64,000 nt of DNA from Agriotes lineatus (taxonomy: Eukaryota > Arthropoda > Insecta > Coleoptera > Elateridae): positions 62,001 through 126,000 of the forward strand of contig CALNHX010002971.1 in the NCBI GenBank assembly GCA_940337035.1, given 5' to 3'. A program made the position numbers and the translations under genes. This document shows, piece by piece, positions 35,003 through 45,280 of the stretch. Under the pieces are notes generated by a model. It saw nothing but the letters and a program-made list of their open reading frames with translations. It was not told where the DNA came from and made no database searches. The stretch's first letter is position 1; each line of letters begins with the position of its first letter.

Positions 35003-37578
35003 CAGTGGTCGCCAACCTCTTCAATGTGTTGAGCTACTTGTTAATTTTGGAATAAACAGCGAGCTACCCACACGGAAGCCACGTAACGCAACGTAAATGA
35101 AATAATCCACAGTTAATTTATCATTATATGTATTTATTTTATTATTTATTTAACTGGTAATACATAATACATAGGTACTAATAATAACTACATTCCTACC
35201 TACCAAACGAAGTTGTTTGAAAAATAAACACAAACTTTTATCCAGCCACAACGGCATGTCACGTAAGATTTAAAAATAGTTAATAATAACAACAAAAAAG
35301 TAACGCACTATCATGAACATAAACATTGAAAAATAAAAAAGCACGTTCAATGAGAAGGCTGACACTCAGACTCATCGATAATTTTTTTAATGTTAGCAGT
35401 ATAATTTGATACAGCCATTCGAATACAATTATCCAAATGTTCATCTGTAAGTCGATTGCGATATTTGTTCTTAATAAACTTCATATTGGAAAAAGAAGAT
35501 TCACACAAATAGGTTGAACTGAATAACGCTTTAACTTTCAAGGCAACACGGCATAGAACTGAATATTTGTCTTTACTTACAATAGGCCAGATACATTTGG
35601 TACTTGAGACTAACGATTTTAAGGCTAAATCATTTTGAAAATCAATTACTTCCATTTCTGTTGCAGCGATGTCTTCGCCAAAGTTCTGCATAACACAAGT
35701 TGCAAACTGTTGGATATCAATTTCCATAAAGGGTGAAACAACAAACTGCGCTACTAAAGCCATTTCGTTGAAATCCTTAAAACGATTTTTGAAGTTATTC
35801 TTCAGGGTAGAAACTATTTCTACATGATATTTGCTGTCATAGGGTTCTAATGGATTTTGAGATATTTTTTCTGAAAGAATAGGAAAATGCTTGGCATCGC
35901 TGTTAATTAGGTTTTGTTCCCAAAACTCCAGCTTTTTGATAAATGCTTTTATATCAGAAATCATTTCTGCTAGTTCTTTGTCTCTCCCCTGAAGCTGCAA
36001 ATTAAGTTCGTTTAATTTCTCGGTAATGTCCACGAGAAAACCAAAATCTCTAAGCCAGATTGAATTTTCTAGTTCCGGAGTCGGTTCATCGCGTTTTTTG
36101 AAAAATTGAACTATGCCAGATAGGACATCATTAAAACGTTTCAGCACTCGTCCTCTACTTAACCATCGGACTTCAGAGTGAAGGAGTAGGTCCCCGTATT
36201 GACAGTCAACTTCATCGGCCAAGGTTTTGAATAATCTTCTTTGTAACGCTTGAGCTCTAATCTTGTTCACAATTTTTACCACCAGTTTCATAACGTTGTT
36301 TAGTTTCAGGAAATTTCCACATAATGCTTCCTGATGGATAATGCAGTGGTAAGAGAGAAATTGCGGAAAAGTTTCATCTTTACGACATAACGCCACCAGA
36401 CCCTTATCAAAACCCACCATAGCTGGAGCGCCATCGGTTGTCAAGCCTACCATTTTCGATATTGGAATTTTCTCGGAAGAAATAATATTTTTTAAATGAG
36501 AAAACAACTCCTGTCCAGTAGTGTGTCCTTTCAGTGGAATAAACTTCAAAAGATCTTCTTTAATCGTAAAATCACTAAAAACCATCCTGACGAACACGGC
36601 CATCTGGACAGTGTCAACGACATCTGTTGATTCATCCAGTTGAAGTGAAAAATAAACACAGTTATCTAAGTCAGTTCTTAACTGTAAAAAAATATCATTG
36701 CTCATTACTTCTACACGTCTCATCACTGTATTAGCAGAAAGTTGCATAGATTTTATAGCTGAAACTATCTCGTCTTTGTTTCTAAAGTTGGCAAATAACG
36801 AGTCAGCAGCTTCTAAAAACGCCTGTTTTATCATTTCCCCGTCTTCATAAGGTTTCTTTTTTTGTGCAATTATCTGGGACACACGGTACGATGCTTCAGT
36901 TGCAGCCTTATTTTTGTCGATTGTTCTTAAAAATATTGATTGTTGTCCAATTAACTGCTTTTTTAACTGTTTCAGTTTCTCCTTTCTGGCGGCAGAATGT
37001 AGTGGGAATGATTTTTCAAAATTAGAATGTACAGTTTTATGATGTCTCTCAATATTTCCTTTTTTAGCAACGGAGACCGAAGTATTACATAACAAACACA
37101 CATTTTTATCTTTAACTTCTGTAAAAAAGTATTGTTCTTCCCATTCCGAATGAAAGTGGTATGTCTTTACCTTCTTACAACTGCTTGCCATAATATTATT
37201 TTTTGTTGTTCACTACTAACCCAACCGCTGGACGTTGGTTACGCGTTCAGTTTTAAACTAAGCGCAATGTCGCCGCGCCGCGCCGTGCGTATTTATCCCG
37301 TTCAAAGCAATCCAGATCGTTCTCGAACACTAACGCACTGGTCCGGCTGGTCGGTTCTAGCCGATTCTAGCCGATTCTAGCTTGATGGCGTCAGCGGCAG
37401 ATCGCTCGCCGCAACGTTGCCGCTGTTTATGTGTAATATTATGACAATTAGATTTTTTTGTGGAATTTTAGGAAGCTTCTCTGATTTTGTATTTTTTAAA
37501 TTAAAATCGTTGTGAGAGCTACCAGAATTGCCCCCGCGAGCTACCGGTAGCTCGCGATCGACAGGTTGGCGACCACTG
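35003..37578 (-). mobile_element. Complete hAT DNA transposon
   Basis: Ends are CAGTGGTCGCCAACCT on the left and its exact complement on the right. CTCTATGT is duplicated perfectly at both borders (34995-35002, 37579-37586), the 8-bp duplication of hAT elements. One uninterrupted transposase gene lies inside on the minus strand. Subterminal GAGCTACC and GCTAGCTC-like words occur near both ends, possible transposase-binding repeats. Intact ends, duplication and gene suggest a recent, possibly autonomous copy. It interrupts the PIN-like/Cys-rich pseudogene. Confidence 0.93.
35347..37191 (-). CDS. hAT-superfamily transposase, intact 614 aa
   Basis: The N-terminus holds a BED/C2H2-like finger (C32-x2-C35, H50, H55). 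Residues about 80-180 are helical and polar. LQLDESTDVVDTVQMAVFV gives a candidate first catalytic Asp at 186, and LTTDGAPAMVG a candidate second Asp at 253. The C-terminal region (about 545-605, VALKVKALFSSTYLCESSFS and RNRLTDEHLDNCIRMAVS) matches the hAT dimerisation domain. The protein resembles the domesticated vertebrate ZBED5/SCAND3/GTF2IRD2-type group, so it belongs to that hAT branch. It would cut and paste DNA with matching ends. The ATG at 37189-37191 gives the full finger, and the length is normal for the group. No stop or frameshift is seen. Confidence 0.92.
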   Translation of the reverse strand: MASSCKKVKTYHFHSEWEEQYFFTEVKDKNVCLLCNTSVSVAKKGNIERHHKTVHSNFEKSFPLHSAARKEKLKQLKKQLIGQQSIFLRTIDKNKAATEASYRVSQIIAQKKKPYEDGEMIKQAFLEAADSLFANFRNKDEIVSAIKSMQLSANTVMRRVEVMSNDIFLQLRTDLDNCVYFSLQLDESTDVVDTVQMAVFVRMVFSDFTIKEDLLKFIPLKGHTTGQELFSHLKNIISSEKIPISKMVGLTTDGAPAMVGFDKGLVALCRKDETFPQFLSYHCIIHQEALCGNFLKLNNVMKLVVKIVNKIRAQALQRRLFKTLADEVDCQYGDLLLHSEVRWLSRGRVLKRFNDVLSGIVQFFKKRDEPTPELENSIWLRDFGFLVDITEKLNELNLQLQGRDKELAEMISDIKAFIKKLEFWEQNLINSDAKHFPILSEKISQNPLEPYDSKYHVEIVSTLKNNFKNRFKDFNEMALVAQFVVSPFMEIDIQQFATCVMQNFGEDIAATEMEVIDFQNDLALKSLVSSTKCIWPIVSKDKYSVLCRVALKVKALFSSTYLCESSFSNMKFIKNKYRNRLTDEHLDNCIRMAVSNYTANIKKIIDESECQPSH

Positions 37579-38439
37579 CTCTATGTGATAGACGTGGGAT
37601 TTCTACTCCACAACATTGTCTGGCATTAACAAGTATCTTATTGTGCGATTCTGAATAAATACGTCGAGTATATGCAACAAGACTTTACTCAACGAATGCA
37701 GTAATAGTTTTCGATGGATACCCGGAGGATGCCGCAGCAAAAAGCACCAAGACTGCTGAACGACTTCGCCGATTGAAGATTAGTTCATCAGCGGAAATAC
37801 ATTTTTATAAAAAAATAATAACAACGTATCCCAGGGGAAATTCTCGGCAAATGAGAGGAATAAATGTCGAATAATGTCGATGATGTGTAAACGATTAACG
37901 AACGAAGGTTTCAGAGTCAAGCAGGTTGCCGAAGATGCTGATACCTTAATTGTTAACACTGCAATTGAAGAATAAAATCACTAGAAATCGATAATTATAA
38001 TAGGGAAAAACAGTGATTTATTGGTAATTCTTGCCGCCTTGCATCAGTCTCGCTCTAATATTTATTTTCTGAGGCCGGGCAAATGAAAGATTCGGAGCCG
38101 GGATCCGGATGTATGCACCCCATAATATAAATGAGGATGCTTCAATTAGGGACAACATTTTATTTCTACACGCATTTAGTGGCTGTGATACTGTTACCGC
38201 ATTATACAGGCAGGGAAAAATGAAGTTCGTTAAACTTCTACAGAAAAAGATAGACTTACAGAAAGTTATTCAAATTTTCAAAGACCCAAACGCGTCCCCA
38301 GAGGAGATAGATAAGGTGGGAGAACATTTTCTTCTTCTTCTGTATGAATCAAAACACTGTGAATCATTGAACAAATATAGATATCACTGTTTCGTACAAT
38401 CTATTAACAAAAGTTTACCAAATCTAGCATCGTTACCAC

Positions 38440-39296
38440 TAGTGATGGGCATAATCGAATGATTTCAATAATCGGAATGTTCCATTTCGGAATGTTTATA
38501 AAATCGGAATATCATCCGATTATTTTACATTCCGTAAATGCAAACAAGAGAAAACGAGCGAAACAACAACAAGCGGAAGAAAGATGAAGTGCGTCCAAAT
38601 TTGCGATGCGAGCACTCGCCGTTGCGCCGTAAGCCCTTATCTGCGTTGGCATCTATTGTTTGGGTTTGTTAGGAGGGCCAGTAAAACAAATTATGAGTTT
38701 AAGTCGCACAGTGGGATGTGTGGAAATAATAGTATATTACAGCCCGAGATGGGAAGTGTTTCATTACTGTCGAGAGATTAGTTAGCTGATTGAGACACAA
38801 AGCGTCGAAATCAGATATTATATCGAGACTAAGGAAACTTCCTGTCGAGGTTTGTATACTATTTTATTCACAACCACTTTATTCTAAACAATAATTGGAA
38901 AAATTATTATATTATGATACGTCAGGTTGTGACGAGCATGAATGGATCAACGAGATTCCCAGTGTCCCTACCTACTCAGCGGTCGGGAATGTACTTCCCG
39001 CACTCACTTCCCGCACTTGAGCCGGCTGAAATGTACGACTTCCCCCACTCAAATGAGGTCAGGAATGTTAACATTACATATATGGTGGCGAATAAAATAT
39101 TTTTTCAAAATATTACAGTAGTTACCTTAATAGACTTTCGGAAAATGGTAGTGATATTTTAAAGTTTAATGGCACATAAAGTACATAATAGATAGTATAA
39201 AACAATACATAAATTTGAAGTCTGTAAGGTGTACTATCTAATAATTAATCTACGAAATACAACTGCCATTAGTGCCACCATATAGCAGTCAAGTGA
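38440..39296 (+). mobile_element. Non-autonomous hAT element, copy 1, right end deleted
   Basis: Starts TAGTGATGGGCATAATCG, identical to copy 2 at 40900, and shares with it the blocks 38440-38734 and about 39092-39296. The middle 355 bp (38735-39091) is absent from copy 2. GTTACCAC is duplicated on both sides (38432-38439, 39297-39304), yet the terminal 300 bp that copy 2 has at its right are missing. The insertion lies exactly within the frame of the host pseudogene (SLP|P). No coding capacity. Confidence 0.8.
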
Positions 39297-39764
39297 GTTA
39301 CCACCAACCAAAGACGCAGCTCGCTTGCACTCGTTCCGTACTAACAACCAAATTCAGCTATGGTATGGAAACGAAAAATCAGCTTTAGCCTGGGGAAGAA
39401 GACATTCGAAGGGTGGGTTAATGCCCATTCCCATTGTATAAGACGCAGCATTTCAAGAATTACTGAAACTAATTTCTTGTAAATGCACCAAAGGTTGTAA
39501 TGTAGCTTGTAGATGTCGCAAAATAGGTTTGCATTGCTCAGTAACGTGTGGTTTCTGCCAGGGCAAATCTTGTTTAAATACCGTGGACGTGGTCGAATTA
39601 GACGACGCGACGACGAGGACTTGCATATCGATATAGAACAATAAATAGAATATTCCGAAGATTATGAGCAAATCCGGAATATGAGATGGATGTTGAAAGT
39701 CAGGGTGATATTAAGAATTACGATATATTGAACAACCACCAACATCAAAAAGGCAAAAATAAAT

Positions 39765-40890
39765 GAGAGCCGTCAACTTCAAAGGAAATTTGAAGTTAGT
39801 AAAGTTTGCATAGTGGATTAGGCATATTGGGGATACCACTTAAAAAAACGCGCCGAGTACTCTATCTCTAGGTGGCGTGGAAGCGAGTACAAAGTAAGCA
39901 ACATAATTTCTTTACATGAGTAATAGAAAAAGGAATTTTTGTTGCATTGAACGTCAATAATAATAAAAAAGTGAATGCTCGAAAAAATATGTATTTCGTG
40001 GCCTATGAATTCGAAACAAGGGAATGTATGACGAAAATTCAGGGAAAATTTCTTGTAGAGTATTTGCTCTTCTTTAATTTTGATAACTACGTATTTTGCG
40101 CAAAAGTTGATATTAATCGAGATATTCATTAATATTAGAAAAAATATAAAAATTTTGACTTTTTTAAGCATAGCGGTTTAATCCGGGCCTGTAAAGGGGT
40201 GCAAAATTAATATATATTTCCTGACTCTCAGCAAAACAGATTAAAATTTATTCCAGCTTGTCCGGAATTGGTCCCGCTATTAATGGATTTGTCGACTGGC
40301 CTACTTATTAATATTGATCATATGATCCAATAACTATTTAAACTATCAAGACTAAAACAACGATAGAAGATTATGAAGATTTTTATTTTATTTATATTTC
40401 AAATAAATTCTAATAGTTTAATCCACCTATTTAACTTTATTTTTAACTAAATAAATCAAATGTCATTTTATGCCTTAATTTATAACTCACTCCTTATTCC
40501 TATTAAAAACTGCAATACCTAGAAATTTACTTTCCCAAGGGAGATGAGGAAGCGCTAATTTTGATTGTGACATTTGGAATGGAAGTTCTAGGGGGTATTT
40601 TAAAAAAATTAAAATACAGATACATAACGATTACTTAATTTACAGGAACAAAGCAGATTTAAATGGCATTACTTATTTCCGCACAATCCTACATTCTTTT
40701 ACATATTAAAAAACTTGAATATCATGTGGTCATGTTCCCGGGATGAATCTGTACTGCGGGGGGGGGGGGGATTTCCCCTCCGATCACCCCCCTGGATTCA
40801 ACACTGCTATTGCGGATATAGTAACCCCATTAAAGAAAAGTCGGAAAGATAATGAAAGACGAGTATGTCATTTCAGTTGGCTGGAAACAC
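39765..40890. other. 3' flank and intergenic; 13-G run
   Basis: Downstream of the PIN-like/Cys-rich pseudogene, no further coding sequence is recognised. A homopolymer of 13 G lies at 40758-40770. From about 40830 to 40891 the sequence resembles 48196-48245 (GAGTATGTCAT block), the start of a repeat family described at 48196. Confidence 0.5.
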
Positions 40891-40899
40891 GGTGGTAAC

Positions 40900-41603
40900 T
40901 AGTGATGGGCATAATCGGATGATTTCAATAATCGGAATGTTCCATTTCGGAATGTTTATAAAATCGGAATATCATCCGATTATTTTACATTCCGTAAATG
41001 CAAGCAAGGGAAAACGAGCGAAACAACAACAAGCGGAAGGAAAATGAAGTGCGTGCAAATTTGCGCCACGCCGTAAGCCTTTATCTGCGTTGGCATCTAT
41101 TGTTTGGGTTAGTAGGAGGCCAGAAAAACAATTTATGAGTTTGAGTCGCACAGTGGGATGTGAGGAAATAAAATATTTTTTCAAATTATTACAGTAGTTA
41201 CCCTAATAGACTTTCGGAAAATGATAGTGATATTTTAAAGTTTAATGGCACATAAAGTACATAATATATAGCATAAAACAATATATGAATTTGAAGTCTG
41301 TAAGGTGTACTATCTAATAATTAATCTACGAAATACCACTGCCATTAGTGCCAGCATATAGCAGTCAAGTGAGTTAACACAACATTCCGTATTCAGTTCA
41401 GTTCAAATTGGCATTTCGTTTTCTCATTTTGTATACCGAATAGTAAAATAATCGAATTCCAAAAGTTCCGAATTTTATGCACCGAACAGCAAAATAATCG
41501 AATTCCGAAAAGTTCCGAAACGTTCCAAAATAATCGGAACCTTCCGATTTTTTTGAACAATCGGAAACTTTCCGATTATTCATTCCGGATAGGCCTATCA
41601 CTA
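40900..41603 (+). mobile_element. Non-autonomous hAT element, copy 2, complete
   Basis: Ends TAGTGATGGGC on the left and GCCTATCACTA on the right form imperfect inverted repeats. The 8-bp duplication GTGGTAAC is perfect (40892-40899, 41604-41611). The interior carries repeated AATCGGAA/TTCCGA words, especially near both ends, which could bind transposase. No coding frame, so mobilisation in trans is expected. The ends differ from those of the complete hAT at 35003, so that transposase is probably not its partner. Confidence 0.88.
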
Positions 41604-41628
41604 GTGGTAACTCCTAACTCGAGAACGG

Positions 41629-42438
41629 TGTTTTTTGTACGATTAACTTGAAAAGAGGCTTCCACGAATGGGGCCCCCAGTTAATCCGCTGCGAATTCCG
41701 GTTCAATGGGATTGCCGGGAACTGCCACTTAATAACCCTTGACTTGGGTTCAGTTAGTTGTTGGAGTGAAACAAGACTTAACAAACACGAGTATATTGAG
41801 TAACAACGATTACAAACGTCACTGATGGACCGATGGTTTTTTACAATAGCTTCAACTGTTGTGACACGCTTGGATTGGCCACGCGGAAATAGCGAAATTG
41901 CGCGTAACCGTAACACAAAACAACCTGGAAACGTCTTTCTCAGGGAGTTAGACCGACCGCAACACAGCACAAAGCATAGCTGAACTTGCTTACTCGAAAT
42001 TCTGAATCTAACTAACGCTGAATTTACAACGAGCCGAACTCGCAAATTCATCAAGGAAAGAAAAGCTCAAACACTATTGGCTGAGGCGATCCTGCGTAGC
42101 CAATCGGAGCGTCGCACGTTGTTTTGGAATAAATGCATATTCTAAGAATCTTAATGCTAAGCTCTCTCAATGAGGCAATTGAACGAAATCCATAAACACA
42201 TGATTCCCAAATATGCTAAGTCGGCTTAAGTTCTTTTAGAAAATGTATCCATCCGCTTAAAAGCCATTAAGGGAAGCTTACAAATTCCTTTCCAATATTA
42301 ACAGAGGCAAACAAATACGGCAAGATGCAAATTTGACTTTACCACGACCTTTTAATGAGATAGAACAGTTATGACTTGAATTGCATGAATAATTATAATC
42401 AAAAAGGTTTTGATGCACGCATCTGTGTGAATCAAACA
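41629..42438 (-). mobile_element. 3' LTR of a BEL/Pao retrotransposon
   Basis: On the minus strand the LTR starts TGTTTGATTCACACAGATGC (42438) and ends TACAAAAAACA (41629), the TG...CA boundary usual for LTRs. It is about 810 bp and closely matches the solo LTR at 52487-53300 over its full length. A purine-rich tract (CTTCGGGGGCGGCA) precedes it, as expected for plus-strand priming. The outer flank AACGG could be one copy of the 5-bp duplication. The partner at the 5' side is missing. Confidence 0.9.
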
Positions 42439-42663
42439 TGCCGCCCCCGAAGTGCCGACTATGGCACGACGTGATTAAATCTCAAAATTGAACTGAAATC
42501 TGACACTACCAAATAATCAAATGCATAACAAGAACTAAGGACAGATGATAATCCAAGAGCCTTACAGATAACCTACAACTAGCATGAATACAAGCAAAGA
42601 AACAACTAAACCTAGCAAAATGTTCAATTAGCGAAAACTACCAACTAAGAGCAAAGTCAATGT

Positions 42664-45087
42664 TTATTGCCCTTGATCGCAATGATCGTCTTTGGGTAGG
42701 ATGTACACTTTACGCACTGAGCGTTTCAGGAGATTCCCTCGGGAATCGCGCACCTGCACCACACGCACAACACCATCCGCTCCTGGATATGTGGCCGAGA
42801 TGATTGCCAGTGGCCAACGGTAGCTTGGAGATGCCTCGTCGTGGACGATTACCACGTCGCCCACCTGGGGGGCTAGAGACGTGCTGGAGGACTTCCACTT
42901 AGGCCGGCGCTGAAGGAGGTGGAGGTAGTCCCGGGACCAACGATCCCAAAACTGCTGGGACAGCCGCTGGACCAGCCCATAGCGGCTGAGACGATTTTCC
43001 GGTATGTTCTGGAGTTGGGCTTCCGGAAACGAAGTCAGCTTCCGACCGATCAAGAAGTGGGCAGAAGTAAGGACTTCGGGGAATGAGGTGTCGGTAGGGA
43101 GAACACAGAGTGGGCGGGAATTTAGTATCGCCTCCACTTGAGTCAGCATGGTGTAATACTCAACGAAAGTTAACTTTGCATTGCAAGATATTCGCCTTAA
43201 ATAATATTTCAATAACTTTACCCCCGCTTCCCAAATGCCGCCAAAGTGCGGAGAGCGTGCCGGAATAAAATTCCACTTAATGCTATGTTTCGACAATTCC
43301 TCCCTTATGCATTGCTCACTAGAGCCTGACAGGATATTTTTTAATTCCGATAGCTGATTTCTGGCACCGGTGAAACTGGAATAGCGCCAGAAAAGTTCAA
43401 ATTCTGGGACGCGATGGTGAAGAGTGGCCACTACTGGGCGCGACTCTTGGGCTGCTAGCTCACCCGAATCAATTTTAACGGGCTGGCGTTTTAAGTCCGC
43501 CTGTGACAAAAACTCTGGCCCGTGCCACCACAAGCGTGAGTTGAGTAACTCCTGGGGTAACATTCCCCTGCTAATTATATCGGACGGGTTGCAATTTGTA
43601 CGCACGTGAAACCATTCTTCCCTATTGCTTAGTTCGTGAATCTCGGACACCCGGTTCGCGACGAACGTCTTCCAATTACTCGCATCCTTATTTATCCAGT
43701 GCAGAGTTATGGTGGAGTCCGACCAATAGTACACGCGGTCAAATTTAAATGCGGAGGAATCGAGTATAGTTTTAATCAAACGAGCCAACAGTAAGGCTGC
43801 GCAAAGCTCCAGACGAGGCAAGGATATTGTTTTTAATGGAGCGACCCTTGACTTAGCACAAAGCAAATTGGTGGTAACATTACCGCGCGCGTCAACGCAA
43901 CGTATATACACGGCGCATCCATAGGCTACAGAACTCGCGTCCGCAAATCCGTGAAGATCTATCGAATTTATGTCATCGCAAATTACCAGTCTCGGAATTG
44001 CCAATGAGCCCAAAGCGCGTAATGAAGAATGGAGTTCGTCGTATCTGGAGCGCATCTCCATGGGCACCGTTTCGTCCCATGACAACTTCAACTGCCAAAG
44101 CCGTTGCACGAGAAGTTTCAAAGTTAGAACGCTTGGACCAAGTAGTCCCAAGGGATCGAATACTTGAGCCATACTAGAGAGTATAGCCCGCTTGGTAACT
44201 GATTTGCAACAGACAGGGTTCACTCTGTAACTTAGCACGTCCCGCCGAGTATCCCAAAAAATGCCGAGAGTTTTCTCCGTGGCGTCTTCCGTCAAAGAAA
44301 TGGGCTCTACGCTGCCGCGATCTACACCAATGGCGCTAGCTACTTCACTGTCGTTGGATGCCTACTTTCGCAATTCAAACCCGTACCCCGACAAAGCGCT
44401 ACTAATTTCGAATTGCGTTTTTATGGCTTCCGCCCTATTTTCAAAACCAGTCAGTAGGTCTTCTACATAAAAATCCCGGCTAATTCTTAATGAGGCCTCT
44501 GGAAGCGATGCTTCGATTTCCTGGGCGATTTGTATCAAGCACCTAGTTGCTAGGTACGAGGCTGATTTAGTACCGTAGGTGACCGTTAATAATTTGAAGC
44601 ATTTTACCGCTGAGGTTTTGTCGTCACGCCATAAAATTAATTGGTATTGCGTCTGCGAGGGGTCCACGAGGATTTGCCTATACATTTTGGCGCAATCTGC
44701 TTTCAGCACGTACTTGAATTGCCTAAAGCGACAAAGAATTGCAAACAACGACTGCTGGACCACTGGGCCCTTATGTTGAAGGTCGTTAAGCGATACTCCG
44801 GAGGAGGACGCACAACTGCCGTCAAAAACAACGCGATGTTTGGTCGTTGAACTGTCCTCCTTTATGACTGGCAAATGTGGCAAATAAAACCGATGGTGAG
44901 GAAGGCTCGCTTCGTCGTCCACCTTGCTCAAGTGACCAAGCGACTCGTATTCCTTGAGAAATGCGGAATACGCGGTTTTCAACTCGGGATTTTTTGACAA
45001 TTTGTTTTCTAATGAATAGAAACGCTTTAATGCTATACCGCGCGAGTCTCCCAGCGATGGAGCATCTTTCCTGAAAGGTATGCTCAC
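42664..45087 (-). pseudogene. BEL/Pao polyprotein fragment: RT, RNase H, partial integrase
   Basis: From 45087 down, the RT domain shows VVFDGS, VLKADCAKMYRQI and the catalytic box changed to FYVEDLL where the family has two Asp. An in-frame stop at 44362-44364 divides the frame. RNase H follows with D119, E163, D193 and D239 of the second open frame (HGFADAS, LPRLELCAA, WSDST, NPSDIISRG). The integrase is internally deleted: at residue about 308 RYSSF joins directly to TGARNQLSEL, losing the zinc-binding part and first catalytic acids, while the last Glu remains (GGIWEAGVK). A DUF5641-like C-terminus (GDVVIVHDE, VRVVQVRD) ends the protein. Gag, protease and the 5' LTR are absent. The element is defective in several independent ways. 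Confidence 0.92.
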
Positions 45088-45105
45088 GATGAACCTACGC
45101 GGCAG

Positions 45106-45280
45106 TAATAGACGTTAAGCGGTCACCTAACTACGCTGTCAGATTCGTGTAGTGACAATGTTCACGGCCTGAAGTCGCGAATTCGAATCTCGGTCCGGGC
45201 AAGATTTTTTTTAAATTATCAGAACATTGGATGCAAATCTCCTCTCACCTCTAAATCTGAATGCCACCTTATCGGCGCTA
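45106..45280 (+). repeat. tRNA-like repeat, right part, copy 1
   Basis: Shares AGATTCGTGTAGTGACAA and ATTCGAATCTCGGTCCGG with copy 2 at 48355, including a good RNA polymerase III B-box (TTCGAATCTC). Similarity ends at GGCGCT (about 45279). The left part of the same repeat is on the other side of the BEL/Pao element (40830-41628), so the retrotransposon lies within the repeat. Confidence 0.65.

Larger units (their letters stand above)
34905..39764 (+). pseudogene. Uncharacterised PIN-like plus Cys-rich family protein, split by two hAT insertions
   Basis: Three blocks make one reading order. Block 1 (34905-35002) ends LDSENTLYV and continues after the hAT at 37587 with IDVGFLLHNIVWH. Block 2 (37700-38439) has VIVFDGYPEDAAAKSTKTAE, then VAEDADTLIVNTAIEE, IIIGKNSDLLVI and DNILFLHAFSGCDTVTALYR; the acidic spacing recalls PIN/XPG-like nucleases (inference). 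Block 3 (39305-39764) has IQLWYGNEKSALAW and a Cys-rich tail CKCTKGCNVACRC...CSVTCGFC, and ends PPTSKRQK. When the insertions and one copy of each duplication are ignored, the frame crosses both sites exactly. Other frameshifts and stops remain. I recall such proteins as recurrent uncharacterised multi-copy genes in arthropods and other animals, but cannot name a function. The N-terminus is missing at the P-like element border. Confidence 0.6.

Noticed and set aside
40758..40770. 13-G run as a regulatory G-quadruplex
   Set aside because: A single homopolymer is more likely slippage or assembly artefact; nothing around it supports a function.
42710..44850. Several plus- and minus-strand open frames across the BEL/Pao gene
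   Set aside because: They are shadow frames of the clear minus-strand polyprotein.
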